DNA of 64,000 bases, from NCBI GenBank assembly GCA_934045075.1, contig OW203722.1, positions 16,108,986-16,172,985 of the forward strand, written 5' to 3'. Positions 9,588-19,853 of the stretch are shown piece after piece (position 1 is the first letter of the stretch; the number at the start of each line of letters is the position of its first letter). Position numbers and translations under genes: made by a program. A model generated the notes under the pieces. It was given only the letters and a program-made list of their open reading frames with translations. It was not told where the DNA came from and did not search any database. Origin of the DNA: Yponomeuta sedellus. Taxonomy: Eukaryota > Arthropoda > Insecta > Lepidoptera > Yponomeutidae.

Positions 9588-9844
9588 CAGTCTATTTATT
9601 CTTACTTGTCCAATTTAGTAAACAAGATTCTACCCGTAAACTGTAACTTTTTAGTCCAAAACTGCCATATTTCCATTAATGAAGTAACTTTGAACACTCT
9701 TTTAGTTAACACGCTGCCAATTTTATAAACATAGTTCATGATAGTTCATGAATTTGCGAGAAAATGTCTAGTTTAGGCATCTAATCTCAATTTTAAGGTT
9801 AGAATCTTGTTTACTAAATTGGACAAGTAAGAATAAATAGACTG
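9588..9844. mobile_element. TA-flanked MITE with 45-bp perfect terminal inverted repeats
   Basis: 9588-9632 is the exact reverse complement of 9800-9844. The ends read CAGTCTATTTATTC and both sides are bordered by TA (9586-9587, 9845-9846). The 257-bp length, absence of coding and TA duplication fit a Tc1/mariner-type MITE. Perfect arms suggest a young insertion. Confidence 0.8.
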
Positions 9845-9849
9845 TACAT

Positions 9850-10780
9850 GGAGCCAAAATGGTAAGATAAAAAAAATGTTTTTTCTCGCCTAATACAGAT
9901 TGGGAATTTCGATCGATTTAGACGATTTGGACATCACAAGTTATGACACGCGGGATAATTAGGTTCAAACTTATTCTCTTTCATAGTAAGCCTATTCCTG
10001 CAGTACAGACGTATAGAGAGGCCGCTCATCATACATTATTGCGCGCGATGATGAATTCTGTTGTCAGGCGCAAGTCTAGACGTGGAGGAAATTCTTACTT
10101 CTTTCTCCTATAAATGCTACAAGTCAAAACCTGCGGGAAATATGCAAATACGTTTCAGTAAATCAGTCCACCGATCAATCGGGTAAGGAATCCACCCGAC
10201 CAGGTGACAGCGGGCGCGGCGGGCCCCGAGCGGCGTAAATAATTGATAAATTGCCGCCGCACTCCCCGAAGTGACCCGAGCCCAAACTCGAAATTTACGA
10301 GCATTTAATTGTTGCTTAATTCCAGAACTAGTCTTGGCTCTCGTGAAATATAGTTTGGCGGTCCGCAACTGAGCGCTCTGATTTAGTTGGACGCGATAGG
10401 GACCGGTTCTTCGAGGGCAATTTTCACTGGTAGTTTGAGCTGCGTTGCTGCTGCGACCTATTAGAACTGTACACCATTTTAGTCTGCCCAAGCTTTGAAT
10501 GCTGGATAACTTAGTCAGATGGTTTGTAAATAAATACCGTACGAAAGTTATTGTCCGTGGGTTGTTAAAAAAGTTAATGTCAGCTTTGCCTTGCTAACTA
10601 TCCCGTTGAACTATAAACTATAGCATTGGCATTTTGTAGGTAAAAGCGTACGGGGTGGTCATTCAAAATACGACCAGAAGGTTAAACCTGTTCCTACATA
10701 CGCATATATAAGCTGACTGATAACAGGCACGACCGAGATCACAGGCAAGTCAAATTTTGTAAAGTTCCATATAGTATTTC
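9850..10780. other. No gene seen; G+C-rich island at 10190-10480
   Basis: No coding signature. 10190-10480 is clearly richer in CpG than its surroundings ('gcgggcgcggcgggccccga' at 10204) and matches no repeat in the window. A minus-strand frame of 124 codons (10117-10491) covers it without recognisable motifs. It could be a conserved non-coding or promoter element, but this cannot be tested here. Confidence 0.3.
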
Positions 10781-10988
10781 TTGATAACATAACATTTACG
10801 TACTGGCACATACATTCCTTCTGGCCCCACACTAGGATGCCCTGTGTCGTGGGAACCAGAAACAACGACATCACTAACATGTAAACATCCAAGACCTGGG
10901 GTTTTTTTTGTTCCCAGCCGGGATTCGAACCCGGGACCTCTTGCACGGTAGGCAGTCGCGCTACCGCTACGCCACAGAGGTCGTCTCG
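10780..10988 (-). mobile_element. SINE with tRNA-like head ('ACCTCTGTGGCG' type)
   Basis: On the minus strand the head reads 'gacgacctctgtggcgtagc', then 'gcctaccgtgcaagaggt' and B box 'GGGTTCGAATCCCGG'. The body matches the copy at 48688-48890 on the plus strand ('ggatgccctgtgtcgtggga' here). The head looks tRNA-Gly-like. The frame at 10908-11129 and the frames at 10659-10998 are shadows of it. Confidence 0.75.
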
Positions 10989-11204
10989 CAATGCTCATAC
11001 ATGTTAAACTTCAGCCTACCAGGGCCAATGCAATGCTGCCGGAACGTCGTGATTAAGGTAGTTAATTATGTTTTACCTAATAAATACGTTCGATTTAATG
11101 GATTAGTGACAATATGTCGGCCACACTGACTAAATAGTAGATGTATTGGCGAGCACCAAGATAAAAATACGTGAAACCGGCATGCGTATAGAATATTGTT
11201 GAAA

Positions 11205-11290
11205 CGTTTGTCAAGATCGTGGCAAGAGGAAAACTCTCGTCTCTGCCTACACCTCCGGGCTACAGCTGTGAGTGTATGCATGATTGGCTA
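11205..11290 (+). repeat. LINE 3' fragment (ORF C-terminus and UTR start)
   Basis: 'caagatcgtggcaagaggaa' followed by 'ctctgcctacacctccgggc' and 'gtgagtgtatg' matches the end of the LINE pol fragment at 32210-32300. Related copies lie at 26935-27005, 52040-52110 and 60435-60520. Confidence 0.55.
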
Positions 11291-12426
11291 ATGACCTTTA
11301 GTCCTTTTAGAGTAGTTTGCCAAACACATTAAACCTACCTGGGGGTTATACGATTTTAGTCAGACCAATGGGCATTGTTCTAAAACAATTCAGTATTTTT
11401 TTACACTTTTTCGAGAAAATGGGATATTTTTAAAGCAAAAAAAAGAACCAGAGTCTACGAAGCCAAGCCGTACTTCAGGCTTGGATCATCATACATCATA
11501 CATGGAAGTACATGATTAACTGACATTCCACGAGCTGTCAGTTTGACTCGATACAAGAACTCATAATCTGTGCAAATATAAAAGATATATATTTTTTTTA
11601 ATAGGAATAGCAAGTTTTCGATATTTGATTCAAGTGTGAAACGTTAGTTAGAAAATCGATTAGTCCTACACTTATTCATAAAATACAAGAAAACAGTAAA
11701 TATTATTTATTTATAATATTTACTGACTTCCCTTATTGAAATTAAGTATCATTTGTGACTATTGTCAATATTAAGGACAATGTCCATTCCTTGCCGCTTT
11801 AGATAAATAGAGAACTATTTATTGCACCGCCAGAAAAAACACAATAGCTAATACTTACTTCGCAAGGAAGCCAAGAGTTGTCTTATATCTTCAGTAATGC
11901 AAGAAGCACAACTATGTTTACTTCGCGCAAACATTGACTCAGGCAGGGGAGGCAAACAGTGGGCAACTTTGCACAGAACTACTAATCATATTAGCCTTAT
12001 TAATTACCTCCCGAGGCGTTGCTATTGCCGAATGAAAATGTATGGCGGAAACTAAAGTTGGGAACTCAATACCGAGGGTCTGGAGTTAGCTAGTGTTCCG
12101 TGCTGCGGTGAAAATGCGTTTCGTATGCAATACTAATTTGGGTTTGTCTCATTCTTATGATTGTTATTTTGAAGGTGGTTATAATTTTATTCCGGCATAC
12201 CCAAACGTACCTAAACTCATCAGTCCAGAGCTTGTAAATAAAGACAGTTTTCTATTGGTATTTTCAAAGATCAGTGTCTCAGCTAAGCAAGCAGCAAGCA
12301 AAATGTTTACTTAGCTTTGCCGCATCGATATGAGGCGTAATATACTTATATCACACATAGTGGAAACCATATTTCATTGGATATTGGAGACACAACAATG
12401 ATATTAATATGGAGATACATAATTGA
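11291..12426. other. No gene seen
   Basis: AT-rich sequence. At about 11800-11850 there is an inverted LINE tail ('tagagaactatttattgcac'). A 73-codon frame at 12093-12314 has no recognisable motif and no coding support. Confidence 0.4.
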
Positions 12427-12435
12427 ACGATAAAT

Positions 12436-12599
12436 ACGTAATACAGAGAATATTGTAAAGAGGTTCGAAATTTCACTGATACCGATGAGTCGCCCATTAG
12501 CTCAGTTGGAAAGAGCGCTGGCACGGATAGCCAGAGGTCGCGGGTTCGAATCCCGGCATGGGTGGAATTTTTAGCCTCTAAATAGGTTTTTAAAATTGT
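12436..12599 (+). mobile_element. tRNA-Ile-type SINE, 5'-truncated, 9-bp TSD
   Basis: The simplest copy: the last part of the body, the tRNA-like head (12492-12564) and the tail 'gcctctaaataggttttt'. It is flanked by ACGATAAAT at 12427-12435 and 12600-12608. It shows that the 3' end of inserted copies lies just after the tRNA-like part, not after the body. It is the only copy without an inverted segment. Confidence 0.85.
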
Positions 12600-13019
12600 A
12601 CGATAAATTTCAATATATATTTCGATTTTGCACACACATCTATAGGACGTTAAATGTAACATAATCAAATCGCGTATATTTTAAAAAACTAAGTGCCTGT
12701 GGGATAACTAAATAAATAAAATAAAATCGCAGGCCTGTGGAGATTAATAACTTTATTTTCTAAGTCACATGCATATAGCATATTGCTGAGCATGGGTCCA
12801 TTTGCCAAAACCTTTAAAATAATATTCTTAAGGTACACAAATAAAGGTGTTGTCTTCTTTATGTTGTGATTTTTATCAAACATTAAGTAAATGCCGTTTT
12901 AGATGATGTTAGATGATTTGTGTATATTTTTTTGTGTATAATTTGTGTTTTGGCAATAAATGTAGTTCACTTTCACTTTCTTAGTGAACTTGTGGTAGAA
13001 ACTCCACTCGCGTCGCTTT

Positions 13020-13150
13020 TTCGTGAAGGAAAACATGTTATGTAAACCTGAGTATCAGAGGTATCCACGTAACTCAGCGCTTCAACTCTCGCTGTCTCTC
13101 TACCTCTCTGAGAGAAAGTCTGTGCCTTGTGTTGAGCGTATAATATTCAA
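13020..13150 (+). mobile_element. Dispersed SINE fragment ('GTGAAGGAAAAC' type)
   Basis: 'gtgaaggaaaacatgttatg', 'aacctgagtatcagaggta', and then 'ctctctgagagaaagtctgt' follow the order of the family also present at 41436-41580 and inverted at 37570-37830. Confidence 0.6.
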
Positions 13151-13284
13151 CTTATGTACATGTGATCAAAGTTTGAATCTTTATTGCAAGGTTTGGTTGA
13201 AACGTTACTTAAATGTACAAAGGTCGATGTGCCATCAACCCTACTGTTCTATTTCCCATGCCTGACAACCAAAGTGGCCAACAT

Positions 13285-13335
13285 AAAATTATGTCCCCAC
13301 CGAGGGGCACGGGTGTCTTCCTGAGAAAGGTACCT
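13285..13335 (-). repeat. 5S-like SINE, 3' fragment
   Basis: 'tatgtccccaccgaggggca' and 'gggtgtcttcctg' match the 3' end of the 5S-like SINE in reverse. Only about 50 bases remain. Confidence 0.45.
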
Positions 13336-13370
13336 ATAGGCCATACAAAAAAGATGTCCTGTTCTTAAAG

Positions 13371-13495
13371 GTTGTCTGGAAGAGATCGTTCTTAGCGATA
13401 AGACCGCCAATTTTATAACATTACTTAGATTGAAGAAATCATGGTTGTATTATTTTTTCTGGTTGTGCAATAAAGTATTCTCTATCTATCCCTCT
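13371..13495 (+). mobile_element. LINE/SINE 3' end with TCTA tail
   Basis: 'ggttgtctggaagagatcgt', 'tagcgataagaccgcc', then 'gtgcaataaagtattctcta'. This is the best-preserved member of the 3'-end family also seen at 6258 and 27126. Confidence 0.6.
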
Positions 13496-13893
13496 ATTTG
13501 TTACAAATTGGCAGGATCTACTAACCTTCAAATGTCAATATGTTTGCAAGCCGATCAACTGATCAAAATCAAACCAGGTAGTTTGGCTCTGTTTGCTTTT
13601 ACAACGCGAGTTCCAATCAGACCGTAACTCGATTAAGTTCCACACGGCAGTCTTTACATCGGAATCCCATGCAAATTGTCAATGACAGAGTGCGGTTTAA
13701 TAACCGCCATACGACTATCGTATGCACAGACAGACGGCGATCCGGACCACCGAATTACATGTTGATTCAATTATCTGCCGTTTAACATTTCATCCCGACA
13801 ACATTCAGCACCACAGACGCACCCGACACTCGATATTTATTAAAAACTGGCAATATTGCTTTTCAAAGCGCTCGTGGCCTAGTCGAACCGAGT

Positions 13894-14406
13894 CTATCTA
13901 TCTATCCAGCCCATGAATGAAGCCCACTGCTGGGTATAGGCCTCTTCCATTTCACGCCAACTCTCCCGGTCCCTAGCCAATCTCGACCACTTACCCCCGG
14001 CCGCTTTTTTAATGTCATCCCTCCAACGGGCAAGTGGTCTACCCACCGAACGACGACCGGTTCTTGGCCACCACTCCGTGACTGCCCTTGTCCACCTTCC
14101 GTCATCCCGTCTCATCAGGTGTCCCGCCCATCTCCACTTCTACTTTGTGATCCGTGTGCCCACATCTTCGACTCTGGTCTTTTGTCGGATTGCAACGTTG
14201 CGCACTCGATCAAGAAGTGAAATGCCTAACATGGCTCGCTCCATGGCTCTCTGTGCGACTTGGATTTTTTCCATGTTAGCCTTTGTGAGCGTCCACGTTT
14301 CGGCACCGTACGTGAGGATGGGTAGAATGCATTGGTTAAATGCCTTGGTCTTTAGGCATTGTGGGATTTTCGCTTTAAAGATGTCGTCCAGCTTCTTAAA
14401 GGCTTC
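13894..14406 (-). pseudogene. RTE-type LINE pol, C-terminal 171 codons, one premature stop
   Basis: Read from 14406 downwards, one frame runs to the tail: 'FNQCILPILTYGAETWTL', 'AQRAMERAMLGISLLDRVRN', 'WAGHLMRRDDGRW', 'RSVGRPLARWRDDIKKAAG' and 'MEEAYTQQWASF'. These are the usual post-RT motifs of RTE-like pol proteins. The catalytic RT domain was lost by 5' truncation. The frame has one stop, a TAG at 14140-14142, and terminates naturally inside the tail repeat. The only coding frames of note on the opposite strand (14012-14410) are shadows. The fragment has no activity of its own. Confidence 0.85.
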
Positions 14407-14410
14407 TTAA
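13894..14410 (-). mobile_element. RTE-type LINE, 5'-truncated, 13-bp TSD
   Basis: The insert is bounded by AGTCGAACCGAGT at 13881-13893 and 14411-14423. It carries the C-terminal part of an RTE-like pol on the minus strand and ends in a TAGA-repeat tail next to the left duplication. Removing it restores the 5S-like SINE exactly. Its 3' end 'cccagcagtgggcttcattc' is the source of many short fragments elsewhere. Confidence 0.9.
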
Positions 14411-14837
14411 AGTCGAACCGAGTGATTGGAATCAATTACTTGAGTTAAGCAACAACAGGCGCGGTCAGGTGCAGGAAGGGCAGACCGTCCCGTGACTACC
14501 GCTAATGGCATTTTTTCCGAGCGTTTCCGTGGTTTGCAAGGCACGCTAAGCCGTTGGTGTCGGCTGTCATGTAATGGCAGTCGTTAAGCCATGTGAGAGG
14601 CCTTATAGCTGGCTTGATAACTTCTGACAGTAAGGCCCGCCAATGTTTTACAATCCTTCACCAACCCGGACTTGGCCACCATGGTGAAGTATGGCCTAAC
14701 CTTCCTACGATGCAGGAAGAGACCCGTGGCCCAGCAGTGGGGGACATACAAGGGTTGATATCGAATATTGCTTTTTGGGTTTGTAATTGCTCATTCATTG
14801 AAATTACTCTTATAGTCATTAAGGAGCGTGCACGTGT

Positions 14838-15065
14838 GTATCATCATCATCATCATTCAGTCACAAGAAATCCACGGCTGGATATAGGCCTTCTTCATTG
14901 ATTTCCAAAAAGACCGGTTGGTAGCGGCTTGCATCCAGCATCTTCCTGCCAGTTGGATGAGGTCTTCTGTCCATCTTGTGGCTGGTCATACGCTGCGCGC
15001 TTGCCGATATATGGTCCTCATTCGAGGACTTATTGGCTCCGTCGGACATCAGTTCTGCGTGCTAT
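14838..15065 (-). mobile_element. RTE-type retroposon 3' fragment with CAT-repeat tail
   Basis: It begins with (CAT)n at 14839-14856, the inverse of a TGA-repeat tail. Then comes 'cacggctggatataggcctt' and, on the minus strand, degraded pol C-terminal coding sequence. The phrase pattern equals other RTE 3' ends in the window, but no frame is long. Confidence 0.55.
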
Positions 15066-15250
15066 AGCGTTCAGTGCACGTGTGTATAAGTTGATGCTAT
15101 GTTGCCTGTACTTGTTGCATTTTTTTATGGATTTAAATCCATCAAAAAATTTATACTGTCGAAGGCTAACTGAAGTGATAAGGCCAACTGAAGTGATAAG
15201 GATAAGGCGTCGAAGGCCATCGAAGACGTTAACGAATGGACAAAAAGCGC

Positions 15251-15442
15251 AGTTTACACGTTCAGTCTGGCGTCAGTCAATTCCATCAGTCTGGTTAGAC
15301 TGACGGCAGACTGATTGTCTATTCAGAGGACTTGGACCAGACTGACGGATATTCGAATATTTTGACGCTTCATCAGTGTGGCATCAAACCGAGCTTGATC
15401 AAGGTCACGGACTGAACTGACGCCAGACTGAACGTCTAAACT
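15251..15442. mobile_element. MITE with ~27-bp terminal inverted repeats
   Basis: 15258-15277 (ACGTTCAGTCTGGCGTCAGT) is the exact reverse complement of 15416-15435. Adding AGTTTA and one mismatch extends the arms to 15251-15277 and 15416-15442. 'CAGTCTG'-type words recur inside it. No target duplication was recognised. Confidence 0.7.
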
Positions 15443-16220
15443 CAATCTTACTGTATTTGAATTAGTCCTTGCTTTAGTTATAAAGTTGCGTGTAGTCTAG
15501 ACTTTTGTTTGCGTTTGTCCAGCAGAACTCCACACGAAAAAAGTGATATGAAAGTGAAAAAGTGACAGCATCATATCGAGTATTTTTACAAACGCCCTAT
15601 TCAGCTACGGACAACTATGCAACGCAAACATAAGTAAACATGTTTTTTCTCAAAATAACGACATGCCCAAAATAACGGTATTCCTGTAGTTGTTATATTG
15701 TATAAAATTCCCGACAAAATTAAAATCTCACGCTTGTCAGACGACCCAGATTTTATCGCGCAATTCCCCGTCCGGTTTTAATTCGCAGTTTAACGAATTA
15801 ATATTATGGCGCTCCTCGCATATTATTATGAAAGAGTGACATCGGAGGACGCACGCAGCCGAGCGCGCGGGCACAGATGCGAGTGGACAGTCGTGCGCAA
15901 AATCGCTCCAGCAGTATCTACAATGTAAAAAGGTTTGTTAAAATGGATGCGGTAAAGTAGCTTTGCGTCCAAAGTAATATTATTTAGGATTAGAATGAAA
16001 ATTTGGTCTCCGGAATCCCGAAGGAGACAGAGAACCATGTTTCAATCACGCAAACATAAATATATGAGTGTATGTATTGACTGTGATGGAAACCTAACAC
16101 TGGTATATTATCTTATGTTAGGTCTACATTTTACACACATTTCTTAAGTACCGAAAGTTTGAAAAAAATAATTAAATCGTATATCATTATGTCATTTAAC
16201 GTCTAGAAAAATCAGGAGAT
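15443..16220. other. No gene seen; non-repeat G+C-rich patch at 15720-15910
   Basis: 15720-15910 holds CpG-rich stretches ('gacgcacgcagccgagcgcg' at 15849) that match no repeat in the window. No coding motif was found; the 70-codon minus frame at 15826-16038 is unconvincing. Confidence 0.3.
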
Positions 16221-16429
16221 ATATTCATACATTTATTCTCCTATATTCGTCCATTGGAATCGTCGGACCCACTGTGTCCGGTGGTCTGAGGCTAGGTAAG
16301 GATGGCCGAGGGCAGAAAAAAGTGTATAACCATAGGAGAATCTGGTGTCCAGCAGTAAAAATTGTGGGTGAAAAATGCATTAAATTAGACATGATAAAAA
16401 AATATTTTCCTAATAAATCAATCAATGAG

Positions 16430-16525
16430 TCTATACTCATCAACTGCTGGACATAAACTTCCCTCGAAGCACGCCGCTTCTTTCTGTCCTTGGCCTTCCT
16501 CATCAAGCCGCTACTGGCAAACTGC
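16430..16525 (-). repeat. RTE-type retroposon 3' fragment
   Basis: 'tcaactgctggacataaact' followed by 'ctgtccttggccttcctcat' is the inverted 3' phrase of RTE-like elements. A diverged 'gtgtccagcagtaaaa' lies 90 bases upstream. Confidence 0.45.
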
Positions 16526-18577
16526 GTTATGTCGGCTCACGATGTCGTTTGGTAGCAGTAAACAAATATGAGCCAATGATTTTTTTTCGCTTTACGACAC
16601 GTCAAACTGACTAACTTTAGAAAATATTCTGCGAGTTGCCGCGCAACCACGAATGTCTCTAAATCCATGTCACATGTGTCAAATAAGTAGGTACATCGCA
16701 GAGTTATCATAAGTTCCCACCTCAATATTGAAATGAAGTTCAGTCGACCCTTTCGTTTGTCCCTTTTGTGTTTGTCTGGTTAAATTAAGTTGAAAATTTA
16801 TTCCGTATCAGTTTCGTAGGCGGCAGCTCGCCCTGTGTCAACGGCGAATTTATAATTTTCGGGCACAAAACTACATCTACGGGGTGTAAAATTAACCCCT
16901 AAAATTTATTTTCTGGGACTCCAGTCGCCAATTAAACTGCGAAACGTTCCATACATTTTGGTGTCAATATGTCTTATAATATGCTAAGTACAGCTAATTT
17001 TTTTCACAATTTCAAAGCGGTCTCCATAAAGCGGTAAAGGTCGTTGGTATTGATGAGTTAAGTCTCCCTTTTCTGGGAATATAAGGGCATTTTAATACAC
17101 CCTGTTTTGGGTCTCTAGTTAGTTTTTGATGATTAAGCGGTTATTAATTTGCATGAGCGCGATTCTGTTGTTTATCTTAGTAGGCATAATTTTAGGTCAA
17201 CTATAAATTTACGTGGTGTTACTAAAATTACATCTCTAGCAGTATTCATCTCTGTTATCTACACGGAACAAGCAAGTATTCTGCAGTGTGATGTGATACT
17301 TTGACTTTGAAGATAGGTATATTAAACAGTAGACCCTCATTATTAAATTTTAAAAGAACCATCATAAAAAAAGTACCCCACAGAATAAAGCACTTCCTCA
17401 AAACTTTTCAACCGAGGCTGCGAGTGAAGTTTTGTCCGTGCAAATGTTGCAGTTTGAGTGAATTAATATTCAGCCGCTGTCACGGGCAGGGCGGTCGGTT
17501 CACGCACGCTTTGCCTTCGCTCCGAGCGAGCGGGCCGGGACAGACCAACGGTTGGTGATCCCTGATTACTGCGCTGACTGCGGCAGGCTAATCTGCGAGC
17601 TACCTACATTAATCATTTGACTATATCAGACTGTTGTTGGACTTACGTTGCGTAAAAACCATGATTGGCCTGAAAATTACTAGATTAAGAGACTAAGAAC
17701 TTAGGGTTGAGAGAGTTGTACAGAAATTTTGATAGACCACAAACATGGTGGACTGCTGAGTCAAAGGAAGCGTAAAGCAAAAGGTGTGCAGTGACTTAAA
17801 TTGAGCATTGAGTAGTTTTCGGTTAAAAAACAGAAGATAGGTGGAAAATATTCAAACATCTTGGCAAAACCTATCGACCTTTTCATGCGTGCACTCTTTT
17901 CAGTTTTTAACGGTTAACTTTGCAATTAAAACGTAAATGTAGATGCGCTTTCGCATGTATATAGTATGCCAGATTGGCCACATTAGTCGACACTAGGTAG
18001 CTTTAGTCGCGCTACAATTTGAATCGGATTAAATACTCTGTAGGGTGCCTACATCCGGAAATGTTATACAATATGTGTCTTGAAGTTATTTTCTTTTACC
18101 ATTTTTCCGAGTACTAAGCCTAATGAGTGACTTGGTACCATTTTAGTTTAATTGACGTTTTCAGAGAATAAGACCTTTTTCAGTTATGTCATGTTTTCTC
18201 ACCCAGGTACCCACTTTAAGTTGCATTTCTAGATTTCAACGGATGCCGCAAGTATGCCCAGCGCTTAATTCCAGAGATCGCCAACCTGGCTGTGCACTGC
18301 ACACCGCAGGTCGTTTCACTATAAAATGATTGTTTAAGAAGGACAACCTGATTACTTGTCAGTTTATGAATATCACGCCTACTTTTGAGTCAAAACGTGT
18401 GTTTTGATTCAAAATAAGGCGTGATGCCAAGTGCGAGTCAAAGTCGCACACCGAGGGTTATGTAAGACTGTGTTTTTTTTATTCAGTGCAGGACCATTAA
18501 CAGGTATCTGACTCACACTTGACCGGTTTTTATTAATAACACATGGACTGTGAATATTTCAACTTCCCTACACCTAC
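16526..18577. other. No gene or clear repeat seen
   Basis: No recognisable coding frame. 17400-17570 is G+C-rich ('gcgagcgggccgggacagac' at 17527) and overlaps an 85-codon plus frame without motifs. 16810-16960 looks unique and evenly balanced in composition. Nothing else can be named. Confidence 0.35.
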
Positions 18578-18578
18578 A

Positions 18579-18885
18579 GAGTGCTTAGTGCGAGTTTTTT
18601 AACTACTCGATCGCGTTAACGTAAACTCATATTTCTATGGCATCGAGGAAGCGCCACCTAGCGACAAGTATGGAAATTAAAATTGCTGAGTGCGAGTTGT
18701 AATGGTTTACGTTGAGAAGTGAACACGTTTACCAGCCAAAACACGAATAAACGCGAGTGCGAGTTGTACTGTGACAGCGTTTTGCCAGTTCGAACGGTTA
18801 ACTTACTCATACTTACTACTCAATGCTCGATTAACGCGGTAGTAAAGTTATTCGATTGGATCTGTCAAACTCGCACTAAGCACTC
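18579..18885. mobile_element. MITE with 18-bp perfect terminal inverted repeats
   Basis: GAGTGCTTAGTGCGAGTT (18579-18596) is the exact reverse complement of 18868-18885. The word 'gtgcgagttgta' recurs inside the element (18680s, 18760s). A 79-codon plus frame across it is not coding. No target duplication was recognised. Confidence 0.75.
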
Positions 18886-18959
18886 AGTTCGAAAGATAAA
18901 GCGCTTTGCAGGTCAGCCTGAAAGACTGACAAATATAAACATAGTAGGCATTTTTTAGA

Positions 18960-19423
18960 ATCGAGATGCTCATAGAATATAGTTATAATATATTTAGCGG
19001 TTATTTATTAGGTAAAATTATAACATATTTACATTCAACATAATAAATAATTGCGGATAGACCAGTTTAATTAGTAGCAATGTGGTATTATTAATAGAGC
19101 CCAGTAAGCCCATTACGCGCACAGAAACCTAAAGATAAAAGAGTCGTTTGTAAGATCCTAATTTGAGTCTTGAGTAGAACTTTTATACCTATGCTTTATG
19201 ATTATTTTGCTTATTTAGAAGTTTTATTATTTGTAACATAGGACATTCTAGATAATAAAGAGAACGCAGTCGGGTGTCGCTCTGCACAATAATTGTTATC
19301 ATTCGAGTTACAAATATATTGTATATTACGTTATGGGTGAAAATGTGAGCTCTAATCGGGATCGGTAGGAATCAAGAAGGTTGGTTAAAACATCCTTGGT
19401 AGGAATATTCATTGTTAACATTT
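18960..19423. other. No gene seen
   Basis: AT-rich sequence. 'cggttatttattaggtaaaa' at 18998 resembles the arm of the MITE at 28034-28169, hinting at a remnant. Nothing else. Confidence 0.3.
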
Positions 19424-19430
19424 TTTTTTT

Positions 19431-19853
19431 AAAACCTATTTAGAGGCTAAAAATTCCACCCATGCCGGAATTCGAACCCGCGACCTCTGGCTATCCGTGA
19501 CAGCGCTCTTTCCAACTGAGCCAATGGGCAACTCACCGGCATCAGTGAAATGTTGAACCTCTTTACAATATTCTCTGTATTATGTACAGGCAGCGACATC
19601 TGGCTGAAGTAATTTGCATCACTTACAGCCCCGACTACCTTCTTTGCAGTTAGGTTTTTACATCGGAATAATATCGCTGTACCCAAATGATTATATTCTT
19701 TTTCATGCACTAACCCGTGCTAAGAACAATTTTAAAAACCTATTTAGAGGCTAAAAATGTCGCTGCCTGTACGTAATACAGGGAATATTGTAAACAGGTT
19801 CGAAATTTCACTGATGCCGGTGATTCGCCCATCGGCTTAGTTGGAAAGAGCGC
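19431..19853 (-). mobile_element. tRNA-Ile-type SINE with inverted 5' part
   Basis: The 3' end (reverse of 'gcctctaaataggttttt') is at the left, followed leftward-to-rightward by tRNA-like head (19457-19529), body, A-rich linker and a second tail copy. At about 19757 the strand switches: 'tgtcgctgcctgtacgtaat' onward is plus-strand body and half a head, ending in 'gaaagagcgc'. The inverted piece is the part that would lie upstream in a dimeric transcript. No clear target duplication. Confidence 0.75.

Larger units (their letters stand above)
13865..14768 (+). mobile_element. 5S-rRNA-like SINE, split by an RTE LINE
   Basis: The SINE begins 'gcgctcgtggcctagtcgaa' (13868) and resumes at 14411. 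Its head resembles the internal promoter half of 5S rRNA: 'CTTGAGTTAAGCAACAACAG' (14441-14460) followed by a degraded 'GGATGGGTGACCG' box (14474 onward). The body carries 'gcaaggcacgctaagccgtt', 'ttctgacagtaaggcccgcc' and the terminus 'cagtgggggacatacaaggg' 'ttgatatcg'. Other copies: 27029-27475, 39357-39482, 46372-46580, 47084-47325, 52118-52290, 57190-57540, 58880-59352, 63659-63795. Confidence 0.8.

Noticed and set aside
14012..14410. 132-codon plus-strand frame
   Set aside because: It is antisense to the RTE pol fragment, whose minus-strand reading carries the recognisable motifs.
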